Positions 33,627 to 41,768 of a DNA stretch of 64,000 nucleotides are shown one piece after another. The first letter of the stretch is position 1; each line of letters starts with the position of its first letter. The notes beneath the pieces were generated by a model. The model was not told the origin of the DNA and did not search any database. It saw only the letters and a program-made list of their open reading frames with translations. The DNA is from CAYLNK01 sp964384675 (GTDB lineage Bacteria; Acidobacteriota; Thermoanaerobaculia; UBA5066): contig CAYLNK010000001.1 of the NCBI GenBank assembly GCA_964384675.1, positions 8,415 through 72,414 on the forward strand, written 5' to 3'. The translations under genes and the position numbers were made by a program.

Positions 33627-34325
33627 TCAGACGTGGCGGATGCCGGACTCCTCCTCCTCGGCCCGCAGCTTCTTCTCGAGCCACGCCTTGGCCAGGTCGC
33701 GGCCTCCGAGCCCGAACGCGAGCGCGAAGGTCAGCGCCAGGGATCCGGCCGTGATCGAAAAGGCCGCCACCAGGATCGACCGCCCGACGCCGAGGTGGTC
33801 GAGCGCGGCGGCGACGAACGAGATCACGACGAACAGGTAAGCGGCCCGGGCGCCGGTCCGGGCCCAGGGCAGCCCCGAGTTGACGGCTCCGAGGAGGACG
33901 CTGCGTCTCACCAGCGCACCGACCCCGAACCCGACGATCGCCAGCAGCACCGCGCCGAGGAAGCGCGGCAGGAAGCCCACTCCTTCCGAGAGGACGTCGC
34001 GGAGCGCGCCCGGCTCGAGGGCGTTCACGCCGACGGCGAGCCCGACGACGACCGCGGTCCAGAAGGACGCCTCCCCGACGACGCGCTCCGGCTCGGCGCG
34101 CAGCCCCGCGGCCCTCAGGATCTGGCGCGACGACGAGGGCTCGCCGGCTCGCGCCCGGCGCCGCACGCGACCCACCGCCTGGAGGATGGCGCGGAGCAGG
34201 ACGCCTGCCGCCAGACCGACCACGAGCGAGACCGCGAGGACGGTCACCGCCGGGACGATCGAGAGGAACGCGTCGAGGAGGCGCTCCAGGGCGAGGACGA
34301 TCTGGGTACCCAGGTTCTTTGCCAT
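33627..34325 (-). CDS. Small multispanning membrane protein (MscS/CmpX-like TM-helix family)
   Basis: 232 residues with four to five hydrophobic segments: about 18-42 (VPAVTVLAVSLVVGLAAGVLL), 88-105, 125-145, 165-185 and 190-210. Glycines are regularly spaced, and an AFGLGGRDLAKAWLEKKL motif closes the last helix. This matches TM-helix repeat proteins related to MscS (CmpX-like), which lack the large MscS beta domain. A channel role is inferred. The ATG follows the glycosyltransferase stop by 2 bases with GGAGGT properly spaced, so it is the last gene of the antiporter-glycosyltransferase operon. Its stop converges on the gpgS-like gene 27 bases away. Confidence 0.72.
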   Translation of the reverse strand: MAKNLGTQIVLALERLLDAFLSIVPAVTVLAVSLVVGLAAGVLLRAILQAVGRVRRRARAGEPSSSRQILRAAGLRAEPERVVGEASFWTAVVVGLAVGVNALEPGALRDVLSEGVGFLPRFLGAVLLAIVGFGVGALVRRSVLLGAVNSGLPWARTGARAAYLFVVISFVAAALDHLGVGRSILVAAFSITAGSLALTFALAFGLGGRDLAKAWLEKKLRAEEEESGIRHV

Positions 34326-34327
34326 GG

Positions 34328-35611
34328 TCACCTCCGGTCCGGGGCACCGCCCCAGAGCGCTTCGAGCTCGCTCTTGCCTCGCTCGTAGGCGAGGGCGAGC
34401 TCCTCGAGACGGGCCTCGGCGTCGTCGGCCGTGCCGGACTCCGTCTCGGCGACGAACGTCGCCACCTTTCCGAGGTACAACGGGACGAGAGAGCGGATGA
34501 GCGTGGCGGTCGGGAGCGCCCTCCTCCGGTATCCGGCGGCCGACTCCGCCACGATCCGGACCCAGGTTTCGTCGCCGAGCGACACCGCGGGCGCCTGCGC
34601 GGCCTCGCGAATGCCGTCGAGAGACGCCGGAGAGAGGAAGGCCTCCCAGACCGGCGGCAGGTCGTGAGCCGCCTGGCGGAACAGGGCCAGGAGCCGGTCG
34701 AGCCGCACGGGGACAGGCTCCAGCCCCACGGTGTACGGGAACCCGAAGACCGGGACGGCCGTCGAGCCGCGAACGCCCCTCCAGACCGCCTCGTGACGCT
34801 CCATGAGCTGGAAGAGCGTCGAGACGACCTGGACCAGCATCGGCGAGAGGTCGGAGCCGGGGTCCTTCGGGTCGTGGATCTTCGCGCCGAGGAACGCCTG
34901 GGCGACCCGACGTCCCTCGGCCAGCGCGGTGGTCGTCATGAAGACGTCGATGCCGAACTGGGCGACGGGACCTTCCCAGTCCTCGAACTCGAGGAAGCGG
35001 GCCGCGAGGCCGCCGGAGAACCCGAAGTCGCCGCCGATCGGCTGGCGCACGCGCTTCCCGTAGAGCGCGCGCGTCAAGGGGTAGACGATCGTGTTGGTGA
35101 TCGTCCCGTCGTACCGGTGCCGGCCGTACAGCGGCGCCACGAACTCGAAGCCGTGACGCGTGATCGGCTCGAGCAGGAGCTCGACCCACTCGGGCGTGAT
35201 GCTCCGGAGGTCGCTGTCGACGACGCAGCAGGCGCGCGCCTCGAGCTCGGCGGCGATCCGGAAGATGGTCCGGAACGCGCTCCCCTTGCCCGGGATCCCG
35301 TGGTACGGGGTCACGATCCGCTCCGTCGACGTGGACGGGACCGCGTCCACGAGGATCTCGGCGAGGCTCCCCACCTCGGTCCGCTCGACGATCTCACGGG
35401 TCCGGTCGGTGGAGCCTCCGTCGGAGTTGACCAGGACGGCTCGGGCGTCGGGGAAGTGGCGGGCGAGTCCGGCCACGACGGCCCGGACGACGTGACCGAT
35501 CGTCTGGGCGTTGTTGAAGGACGGGATCCCGACGAGGATGTCCGCCCGGCCGATGCGCGCCAGGGCGGAGGCCACCTCGGGGGAGAGCGGCGGCAGGCTG
35601 GCCCCGCTCAT
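34328..35611 (-). CDS. GT2/GT81-type glycosyltransferase beside the GpgP-like phosphatase
   Basis: 427 residues. The N-terminal GT-A domain has ILVGIPSFNNAQTIGHVV (about 25-42), VNSDGGSTDRT (61-71), HGIPGKGSAFRT (104-115) and the metal motif CCVVDSDLRS (about 128-137). A helical C-terminal region (about 300-427) ends in a charged coil. The IPGKG/DSD pair resembles GT81 glucosyl- or mannosyl-3-phosphoglycerate synthases, including MggA-like mannosylglucosyl-phosphoglycerate synthases. With the gpgS-like gene next door, it may add a second sugar or be the main synthase. The ATG at 35611 overlaps the phosphatase stop (ATGA). The sugar donor is unknown. Confidence 0.68.
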   Translation of the reverse strand: MSGASLPPLSPEVASALARIGRADILVGIPSFNNAQTIGHVVRAVVAGLARHFPDARAVLVNSDGGSTDRTREIVERTEVGSLAEILVDAVPSTSTERIVTPYHGIPGKGSAFRTIFRIAAELEARACCVVDSDLRSITPEWVELLLEPITRHGFEFVAPLYGRHRYDGTITNTIVYPLTRALYGKRVRQPIGGDFGFSGGLAARFLEFEDWEGPVAQFGIDVFMTTTALAEGRRVAQAFLGAKIHDPKDPGSDLSPMLVQVVSTLFQLMERHEAVWRGVRGSTAVPVFGFPYTVGLEPVPVRLDRLLALFRQAAHDLPPVWEAFLSPASLDGIREAAQAPAVSLGDETWVRIVAESAAGYRRRALPTATLIRSLVPLYLGKVATFVAETESGTADDAEARLEELALAYERGKSELEALWGGAPDRR

Positions 35612-36375
35612 CGAGACGCCCCGAGGAGGGACCTCACGGCCTCGGCCCATCCGGCCCCGCCCGGGAGGGCCGCGCGTCGGCCCGCCGGCACCTCGGCGGC
35701 GAGCCGGGGGTCGACGTCGCCCGCGGCGCCGGGGACGAGGACCGCGACGTCACAGAGAGCGAGGAATCCGGCGTCGTTCGGTGCGTCGCCCAGACCCGCG
35801 ACGGGGCGGGCCACGATTCCCCCCGACAGGAGGAGGCGGACGGCGTCCTCCTTCCCGTGGTCGCCGGAGAGGTGCCAGAAGATCCCTCCCCGCGTCAGCC
35901 GAGTCCCCGGCAGCCGACCCGCGACCCGGGTGAGCTCGGGTCCCGCGTCGGGCGGCGCGAGGAACGGCAGGCCCCACCGGCGCGCGAGCATCGCCGGGAG
36001 ACTCCGTTCGGGGAGGCCCGTCCGCGCCACGAGCTCGGCGGTCGACAAGGTGGAGACCGACCGCAAGGGCAGGCCGCAGAGCTCCGAGAGGCGTGAGAGG
36101 CGCTCTTGAAGGGCGCTCATGGGCAGTGCCGAAGGATGCACCTCGGCCCGGCCGGACGCCACGATGCCCGCACCGTTCTCGAAGCTGCCGATCCCGCCGA
36201 GATCGAGCTCGGAGAGGAGATCGCGCAGCTCGAGCTCGGTCTTGCTGGTCAGCGGGACCACCGGGATGCCGCGCCTCCGGAGAGCGTCGACCGCCGCCCG
36301 GGCCTCGGCTCCGAGGACCCCTCCGCGGTCCAGGAGGGTACCGTCCAGGTCGGTGAGGACGGCGCCCAGCTCCAT
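35608..36375 (-). CDS. HAD-IIB phosphatase, mannosyl/glucosyl-3-phosphoglycerate phosphatase family
   Basis: 255 residues. The HAD catalytic motif LTDLDGTLLD is at 7-16, motif II PLTSKTELELRDLL (about 56), and motif IV GDAPNDAGFL (about 196). A cap between them contains ENGAGIVASG. The PLTSKT plus FENG(A/G) pattern is characteristic of the MpgP/YedP group, which releases phosphate from mannosyl- or glucosyl-3-phosphoglycerate to give the free solute. Together with the adjacent glycosyltransferase (4-base overlap) it completes a two-step solute pathway. The ATG at 36375 is 3 bases after the small membrane-protein gene. Specificity for the sugar cannot be told from sequence. Confidence 0.82.
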   Translation of the reverse strand: MELGAVLTDLDGTLLDRGGVLGAEARAAVDALRRRGIPVVPLTSKTELELRDLLSELDLGGIGSFENGAGIVASGRAEVHPSALPMSALQERLSRLSELCGLPLRSVSTLSTAELVARTGLPERSLPAMLARRWGLPFLAPPDAGPELTRVAGRLPGTRLTRGGIFWHLSGDHGKEDAVRLLLSGGIVARPVAGLGDAPNDAGFLALCDVAVLVPGAAGDVDPRLAAEVPAGRRAALPGGAGWAEAVRSLLGASR

Positions 36376-36378
36376 TCC

Positions 36379-36531
36379 TCAGATCCCCAGGATGAGCTTG
36401 ATCACGAACATCAGCGCGATCGTGCCGAAGAAGAAGACGGCGGCCTTGATCCGGTCCTTTCTCTCGTCCGTCTCTTCTCCCGCGGGACGCCCGGCGGGCT
36501 CCGGTCCGCTCTCTTGCTTCTGCGTCGACAT
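36379..36531 (-). CDS. 50-residue single-span membrane protein
   Basis: The ATG at 36531 is preceded by GAGGAGGG at a good distance, one of the best ribosome sites in the window, and the frame ends at a TGA (36379) 3 bases before the phosphatase start. The peptide is MSTQKQESGPEPAGRPAGEE, then a charged TDERKDRIK, then one hydrophobic helix (about 30-50, AAVFFFGTIALMFVIKLILG). The charge pattern puts the N-terminus in the cytosol. I recognise no family. Its place between a Na+/H+ antiporter and the solute phosphatase suggests a small accessory subunit or regulator of a membrane partner; this is inference. Confidence 0.75.
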   Translation of the reverse strand: MSTQKQESGPEPAGRPAGEETDERKDRIKAAVFFFGTIALMFVIKLILGI

Positions 36532-36582
36532 CCGTCCCTCCTCACCGCCCGGCCGTAGCGACCGAGCGAGCCGTGAAACACG

Positions 36583-37842
36583 TCATCGCCCGCGGGCTTC
36601 GGGATCGCCCGGGGAGTCGTCCGACATCGCTTCCGACACCAGGTCGGAGAGCGGTGTGCTTTTCCGTGGCCGCGAGACCATCGGAGTCTTCACCAGGAGC
36701 GCTCTGAGGGCGGGCGGCGAAAGGAACGTCGTCACGATCACCATCAGCGCGACCGAGCCGTAGAGGCCGCTCGAGAGCACTCCCGCCGCGAGCCCCAGCT
36801 GCGCGAAGATCAGCCCGACCTCCCCCCGGGGCACCATCCCCACACCGATGACGAGCCGGCGCAGGGGCCGCCCGAAGGCCGCGTAGCCGGCCAGGACCTT
36901 GCCGACGATCGCGACGAACGTGAGGAGCAGCCCGACCAGGAAATACGGCCGGGAGGCCGCGTCGAACGGGCTCAGGGCCTTCAGGTCGACGGCGGCCCCG
37001 ACCGAGACGAAGAAGATCGGGATGAAGAACTGGGCGATGTCGTGGACCTCGTGCTCGATCTCCCGCCCTCGCTCGGTGCGAGCCAGGACGAGGCCCGCCG
37101 CGAACGCACCGATGATGAGCGCGGAGCCGACGAGCTGAGCCAGCCACGCCAGCGCGAAGGCGTAGACGATGGAGGCGAAGAACAACGCCTTGGCCACCCG
37201 AAGGCGCGCGATCCACCGGATGAGGTACGGTGCGAGCCAGGAGCCGATCACGACCGCCAGGGCCACGAACCCGAAGGCGATCGCGAAGAGCTTGCCGATC
37301 CCGAAGGCGCTCATCTTCTCGCCCGCGGCCACCGCGCTCACGACCGCGAGGAGGACGAGCCCCAGGACGTCGTCGATCACAGCCGCGCCGAGGATCACCT
37401 GGGACTCGTCGCTCTCGAGGTGCCCGAGGTCCGACAGGACGCGCGCGGTGATCCCGACGGAGGTCGCCGTGAGGGCCGCGCCGAGGAAGACGGCGACGGT
37501 GGGCGGGTAGCCGAGCAGCCATCCGACCCCGGCGCCTGCCGCGAACGGCAGGACCACGCCGACGAGGGCGACCGCCGACGAGGCCCCGCCCACCGAGAGC
37601 AGGCGCCGAAGATCGGTCTCGAGCCCGATCAGGAAGAGCAGCAGGACGACGCCGAGCTCCGACAGGAGATGCAGGACGGGCTGGTGCGGGTCCACGAGGT
37701 GCAGGCCGGAGACGCCGACGACGATCCCGCCGAGCATCTCCCCGAGGACGGCCGGCTGCCCGATCCGCTCGGCGAGCTCGCCGAACACCTTGGCGGCAAC
37801 GAAGACGACCAGGAGGGAAAGGAGAAGATCGGCTGCGGTCAT
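36583..37842 (-). CDS. Na+(K+)/H+ antiporter, CPA2 family
   Basis: 419 residues with about 12 membrane segments. CPA2 marks include GEMLGGIVVGVSGL, FLIGLETDLRRL, GAALTATSVGITARVL, the ion-site pair in GAAVIDDVLGL (about 150-160) and GVGMVPRGEVGLIFAQLG. It lacks the KTN/TrkA domain of KefB-type systems. It exchanges Na+ or K+ for protons at the inner membrane. It heads the operon of small membrane protein, phosphatase, glycosyltransferase and channel-like protein, all fitting salt adaptation. The ATG has GGGAGCG about 9 bases upstream. The leader of this transcript holds two strong hairpins. The acidic C-tail is short. Confidence 0.9.
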   Translation of the reverse strand: MTAADLLLSLLVVFVAAKVFGELAERIGQPAVLGEMLGGIVVGVSGLHLVDPHQPVLHLLSELGVVLLLFLIGLETDLRRLLSVGGASSAVALVGVVLPFAAGAGVGWLLGYPPTVAVFLGAALTATSVGITARVLSDLGHLESDESQVILGAAVIDDVLGLVLLAVVSAVAAGEKMSAFGIGKLFAIAFGFVALAVVIGSWLAPYLIRWIARLRVAKALFFASIVYAFALAWLAQLVGSALIIGAFAAGLVLARTERGREIEHEVHDIAQFFIPIFFVSVGAAVDLKALSPFDAASRPYFLVGLLLTFVAIVGKVLAGYAAFGRPLRRLVIGVGMVPRGEVGLIFAQLGLAAGVLSSGLYGSVALMVIVTTFLSPPALRALLVKTPMVSRPRKSTPLSDLVSEAMSDDSPGDPEARGR

Positions 37843-37863
37843 CGACGTTCGCTCCCATCGAAT

Positions 37864-37886
37864 CCGGAGCGTTCCTCACGCTCCGG
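37864..37886 (-). promoter_or_regulatory. Leader hairpin near the antiporter ribosome site
   Basis: CCGGAGCG / CGCTCCGG form a perfect 8-bp stem whose loop, read on the minus strand, is TGAGGAA and contains a Shine-Dalgarno-like GAGGA. It ends 21 bases before the antiporter ATG. It could act as a protein- or temperature-responsive element; this is inference. Confidence 0.4.
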
Positions 37887-37926
37887 CTCTCACGGCGCGA
37901 ACGGCGGCCCGACCGTCTGCGGTTCC

Positions 37927-37946
37927 TGCGGGACGCCCGTCCCGCA
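37927..37946 (-). promoter_or_regulatory. Inverted repeat at the expected 5' end of the antiporter transcript
   Basis: TGCGGGACG-CC-CGTCCCGCA is a 20-base near-perfect palindrome. It lies about 10 bases after a TACAAT -10-like element (minus strand, 37961-37956) and 40 bases after the DinB stop. It may be an operator, a leader hairpin or a terminator for the DinB transcript; there is no U-tract. Confidence 0.4.
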
Positions 37947-37985
37947 CCCGGCTCGATTGTAGGCCAGTCGTCCGGCGGCCCCGCC

Positions 37986-38489
37986 TCAGCCCGGACGGAC
38001 GGTCCGTCCCGATGCCGCGGCGAGGATCTCGCCGACGATCTTCAGGTGGTGCCCCGTGTGGATCCGCGCGAACCGCACCGTCTGCGTCGCGGTCAACCCG
38101 CCGAAGTACGGGTGGCGCATCACGGGCACGCGCGCCGCGAGGAGCACCGGCCGGTCGACCACGGCCTGGAGCGCCCCGACGCATCGCCGGTGTGACTCGG
38201 CCAGCGCGTCGGACGTCACCTCCCGCCCCACGAGGGCCTCCGGCGACTTCCCCTTGCCGCGCGGGATCCAGCCGAGCGTCAGCACCAGGCGCCCACGCCA
38301 GTCCAGGGGCGGCATCGCCTCTTCCGACGGCTTCGCGACCCGCTTCAGCATCCCGGTGCCGACCCGGAGGACGTGGTCGAGGTGCTGGGCCGCCGACCAG
38401 GCCGAGACGCCCGGCGCCGACGGGAGCGGCCCCGCGACGAGGGTCGCGATGCGGTCGAGCTGGACGCGAAGGGTGTCCAGATCGCTCAA
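37986..38489 (-). CDS. DinB-family protein
   Basis: 167 residues forming the DinB four-helix bundle. The putative metal ligands are spaced as expected: the first His in AAQHLDHVLRV (about residue 35), and His-Thr-Gly-His-His near the end (RIHTGHHLKIVGEIL, about 145). DinB/YfiT proteins are metal-dependent, often thiol-transferase-like enzymes; the substrate is unknown. The TTG at 38489 overlaps the stop of the upstream amidohydrolase (TTGA, 38486-38489), which decides the start. The pair is translated from one message. Confidence 0.72.
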   Translation of the reverse strand: MSDLDTLRVQLDRIATLVAGPLPSAPGVSAWSAAQHLDHVLRVGTGMLKRVAKPSEEAMPPLDWRGRLVLTLGWIPRGKGKSPEALVGREVTSDALAESHRRCVGALQAVVDRPVLLAARVPVMRHPYFGGLTATQTVRFARIHTGHHLKIVGEILAAASGRTVRPG

Positions 38490-40198
38490 CGGGACGCCGG
38501 GGCCCTGGTCCCCGGCCCGAGCAGCGGGCGACCCGGACGGGCTCGTGTGATCTTCCCGCCGTCCACCACGAGCGTGCCGTTGACGGCCACGTACGGAAAG
38601 CCCGCCGAGTAGCGGTTGGGCTCGGCGAACGTCGACACGGCCCGCACCGCGGCGAGGTCGAACGCGACGAGGTCGGCCGCCATCCCGGACTTCAGCAGTC
38701 CCCGGTCGCCGAGCCGCGCGCGAGCGGCCGGGAGCGAGGTCATCTTGCGAACGGCCTCCTCGAGCGGCAGGAGCTTCTCGTCGCGGACGTACGTGGCGAG
38801 GATCCGCGCCGTCGAGGCCCAGCCGCGGGGATGCGAGCGCTCCTGCGAGTAGATACCGTCCTCGGCCGAGGCGGGGGAGTCCGTGCAGAAGGCGACCAGG
38901 CGGTGCTTCACGCCGGCCCGCACGTCGTCCTCGTCCATGACGAACGTGATGCAGTACGTGCCGGCCCTGTCCGCGGCGACGATGTCCATGATGGCGTCGC
39001 GCGGGTCCTTCCCCTCGGCGCGGGCGATCTCCTCGATCGTCTTGCCCTCGTACGCCTTCAGGGAGGGGCTCAGCACGGCCGACACGAGAATGCCCGCGGG
39101 CCCGCCCGCGCCGACGTACTGGTTCGACCAGGCGTCGGAGTCCTCGGCCATGTCCCTCTTCGCGCGTTCCCGCAGGGCCGGGTCCTTCAGGCGCGCGAGC
39201 AGCGGATCGCGTCCGCCCTCGCGGATCCAGGGAGGCAGGCAGGCGTCGAGGCCGTTCGAGGCGGCGGTCCACGGATACTGGTTCGCCGCCACGTCGAGGC
39301 CCTCGGCGCGCGCCTTCTCGAGCCGCGCCAGGACACCGGGGAGCTTCCCCCAGTTCCGCTTGCTGGAGGTCTTCAGGTGCCAGACGTCCGCGGGGATCCG
39401 CGCCTCACGGGCGATCCGGAACACCTCGTCTAGGGAGGCGTCGACGGCGTTCCCCTCGGAGCGCTGATGGGTGAAGTAGACGCCCCCGTACCGGGCGGCC
39501 ACCCGCGCCATCGCGATGATCTCCTCGGTGGAGTTGTACATGTCGGGGACGTACTGGAGCGAGGTCGAGACGCCGAGGGCCCCCTCCTCCATCGCCCGCG
39601 CGACGATCGCCTCCATCTCGGCGAGCTCCTTCGGCGTGGCGCGCCGGTCCACCTTCCCGATCACGAGGTCGCGTACGCCGCCGAGCCCCACGAAGGTGCC
39701 GAGGTTGAGCGTGGGCGGGGTGCGGCGGAACCGGGAGAGGTAGTCGGCCAGGGACGTCCAGTCGGGACGGAGGCCGTAGCGCTTCCAGACGTCCTCGCTC
39801 TCGGCGATCTGCCGGGCGTTCGTGGGCGCGATCGACGAGCCCTCGCCGGTCACCTCGGTCGTGATCCCCTGGGTGATCTTCGAGGCCGCGCGGCGGTCCA
39901 CCAGCGCGGCGTACTCCGACTGGCCGAGGAGGTCGATGAACCCCGGCGCCACGTGGAGCGCCGAAGCGTCGATCCGGCGCCCGGCGCGGGACTTCCGGTC
40001 CTCGGGGAGATGCCCGACCGCCGCGATCCTGTCGCCCCGCACCGCGACGTCGGCCCGGAACGCGGGCGCACCCGTTCCGTCCACGACCAGACCACCTTCG
40101 AGGACGAGGTCGTCAGCCGGGGGCTGCGTGCCCGACGCGGCGCCCAGGAAGACCAGCGCGGCGGCGCCGGCCGCCGCCGCGAGGAAAGGCCGTCTAAT
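38486..40198 (-). CDS. N-acyl-D-amino-acid deacylase-like amidohydrolase, exported; non-standard start
   Basis: About 530-570 residues. The frame contains LVLEGGLVVDGTGAPAFRADVAV, the usual N-terminal strand of D-aminoacylases, but the first ordinary start codon (GTG at 40084) falls inside it. Read upstream, the frame gives IRRPFLAAAAGAAALVFLGAASGTQPPADD, a convincing signal peptide, reached only through ATT (40198) or ATC (40204) before an upstream in-frame TGA. I therefore favour a non-AUG start, coupled to the RRM gene whose TAG overlaps ATT. The metal HxH motif expected after PGFID is replaced by LLGQSEY, as in a known divergent subgroup; later motifs ITTEVTGEGS, FTHQRSEG and HLKTSSK remain. 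Deacylation of N-acyl-amino acids is inferred. Confidence 0.72.
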   Translation of the reverse strand: MRRPFLAAAAGAAALVFLGAASGTQPPADDLVLEGGLVVDGTGAPAFRADVAVRGDRIAAVGHLPEDRKSRAGRRIDASALHVAPGFIDLLGQSEYAALVDRRAASKITQGITTEVTGEGSSIAPTNARQIAESEDVWKRYGLRPDWTSLADYLSRFRRTPPTLNLGTFVGLGGVRDLVIGKVDRRATPKELAEMEAIVARAMEEGALGVSTSLQYVPDMYNSTEEIIAMARVAARYGGVYFTHQRSEGNAVDASLDEVFRIAREARIPADVWHLKTSSKRNWGKLPGVLARLEKARAEGLDVAANQYPWTAASNGLDACLPPWIREGGRDPLLARLKDPALRERAKRDMAEDSDAWSNQYVGAGGPAGILVSAVLSPSLKAYEGKTIEEIARAEGKDPRDAIMDIVAADRAGTYCITFVMDEDDVRAGVKHRLVAFCTDSPASAEDGIYSQERSHPRGWASTARILATYVRDEKLLPLEEAVRKMTSLPAARARLGDRGLLKSGMAADLVAFDLAAVRAVSTFAEPNRYSAGFPYVAVNGTLVVDGGKITRARPGRPLLGPGTRAPASR

Positions 40199-40466
40199 AG
40201 CGATCGCGCGGCGGGCGGTCGGAGGCCGCCTTCGGGCGCGCCTCGTTCACGCGGATCGTCCGTCCGTCGTGCTGCGAGCCGTTCAGCGCCTGGATCGCCC
40301 GCTGGGCGTCGGCATCGCTCATCTCGACGAAGCCGAATCCTTTCGACCTTCCGGTCTGACGGTCCATCACCACCGTGGCCGACTCCACGCCGCCGTACCC
40401 CTCGAAGAGGGCGCGGAGGCTGGCGTCGTTGACGGAATACGCGAGATTCCCGACGTAGAGCTTCAT
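40194..40466 (-). CDS. RRM-type RNA-binding protein
   Basis: 90 residues, a single RRM. RNP2 LYVGNL is at 3-8 and RNP1 KGFGFVEM at 42-49, with spacing typical for the family. The C-terminus is a short basic RPKAASDRPPRDRY tail. Bacterial RRM proteins of this size occur in cyanobacteria and other phyla as small post-transcriptional or cold-stress RNA binders. The ATG has AAAGGA 8 bases upstream. It is divergent from the DUF1015 gene by 72 bases, and its stop touches the amidohydrolase start region. Confidence 0.92.
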   Translation of the reverse strand: MKLYVGNLAYSVNDASLRALFEGYGGVESATVVMDRQTGRSKGFGFVEMSDADAQRAIQALNGSQHDGRTIRVNEARPKAASDRPPRDRY

Positions 40467-40538
40467 CTCGAGAGTCCTTTCGGGCGGTTGCTGGCCTGGA
40501 AGATTATCACGCCGCACTCTTGGTACTCTCCCCGGCCT

Positions 40539-41768
40539 ATGGCCGAGATCCGACCGTTTCCCTCGGGACGTCCCGCGCCGGCGCTCGCCGCGCGCGTGGC
40601 GTCCGTCCCGTACGACGTGATCGACACCCCGGAGGCGCGGGAGCTGGCGAAGGGGAACGACGTGTCGTTCCTCCACGTCTGCCGGCCCGAGATCGACCTG
40701 CCCGAGGGGACCCCCCTCTACGCCGACGAGGTGTACGCGAAAGGGCGGGAGAACCTCGACCGCTTCTACGCGAACGGCACGCTCGTCGCCGACGGGACGC
40801 CGCGCCTCTTCGTCTACCGCCAGACCTGGCGCGGGCGCAAGCAGGACGGCCTGGTCGCCACCTGCTCGGTGGACGACTACGACGCCGACGTGATCAAGAA
40901 GCACGAGAAGACGCGGGCCGACAAGGAGAACGACCGCGTGCGCCACGTGCTGACGCAGTCGGCGCACGCCGAGCCGGTCTTCCTCACGTACCGGGCGGCG
41001 GACGACGTCGATGCGCGCGTCGCCACGATCACCGCGACCCCGCCGGAGTTCGACTTCCTCGCGCCGGACGGCGTCGGGCACACGCTCTGGCTCGTCCCCG
41101 AGGCGGACGCGGCGTTCTTCGTGGAGCGCTTCCGCGCGATCCCGATGCTCTACGTCGCCGACGGCCACCACCGCTGCGCGTCGGCGTCGCGGGCGCGGGC
41201 GGCCCTCCGCGAGAAGGACCCGAGCCTCTCGCCGGAGCATCCCGTGAACTGGTTCACCGCGACGATCTTCCCCGACCGGGAGCTCGCGATCCTGCCGTAC
41301 AACCGCCTCGTGAAGGACCTCCACGGGCGCACGCCGGACGGGTTCCTGGGGGAGGTGTCCAAGGCGTTCCGCGTGACCGAAGGAGCCGGCGCCGAGCCGG
41401 AGCGGAAGGGCGAGGTGCGGATGTACCTGGGCGGGCGCTGGCTCGGGCTGACGCCGCTCGCGCCCGTGGACGCGAGCGACCCGATCGGCTCCCTCGACGT
41501 CTCCGTCCTCCAGGACCGGCTGCTGGCGCCGCTCCTCGGAATCGGGGACCCGCGCACCGACAAGCGGATCGACTTCGTGGGGGGCATCCGCGGCACCGGC
41601 GAGCTCGTCAAGCGGGTCGAGTCCGGCGCCTTCGCGGTCGCCTTCTCGATGTTCCCGACGACGCTCGGAGAGCTGATGGCGATCGCCGACGCCGGCGCCA
41701 CGATGCCACCCAAGTCGACGTGGTTCGAGCCGAAGCTCCGCTCCGGCCTCTTCGTCCATCGATTCTGA
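40539..41768 (+). CDS. DUF1015 family protein
   Basis: 409 residues. The family landmarks are FPSGRPAP near the N-terminus, VPYDVID (about 23), the central IKKHEKTRADKENDR and the highly conserved YVADGHHRCASA (about 205). DUF1015 proteins have no proven enzymatic role, but their genes often adjoin serine-pathway enzymes, as here, where 3-phosphoglycerate dehydrogenase follows 84 bases later. The ATG has no Shine-Dalgarno; TACTCT lies 9 bases before it, so the message may have a very short leader. Confidence 0.88.
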   Translation: MAEIRPFPSGRPAPALAARVASVPYDVIDTPEARELAKGNDVSFLHVCRPEIDLPEGTPLYADEVYAKGRENLDRFYANGTLVADGTPRLFVYRQTWRGRKQDGLVATCSVDDYDADVIKKHEKTRADKENDRVRHVLTQSAHAEPVFLTYRAADDVDARVATITATPPEFDFLAPDGVGHTLWLVPEADAAFFVERFRAIPMLYVADGHHRCASASRARAALREKDPSLSPEHPVNWFTATIFPDRELAILPYNRLVKDLHGRTPDGFLGEVSKAFRVTEGAGAEPERKGEVRMYLGGRWLGLTPLAPVDASDPIGSLDVSVLQDRLLAPLLGIGDPRTDKRIDFVGGIRGTGELVKRVESGAFAVAFSMFPTTLGELMAIADAGATMPPKSTWFEPKLRSGLFVHRF

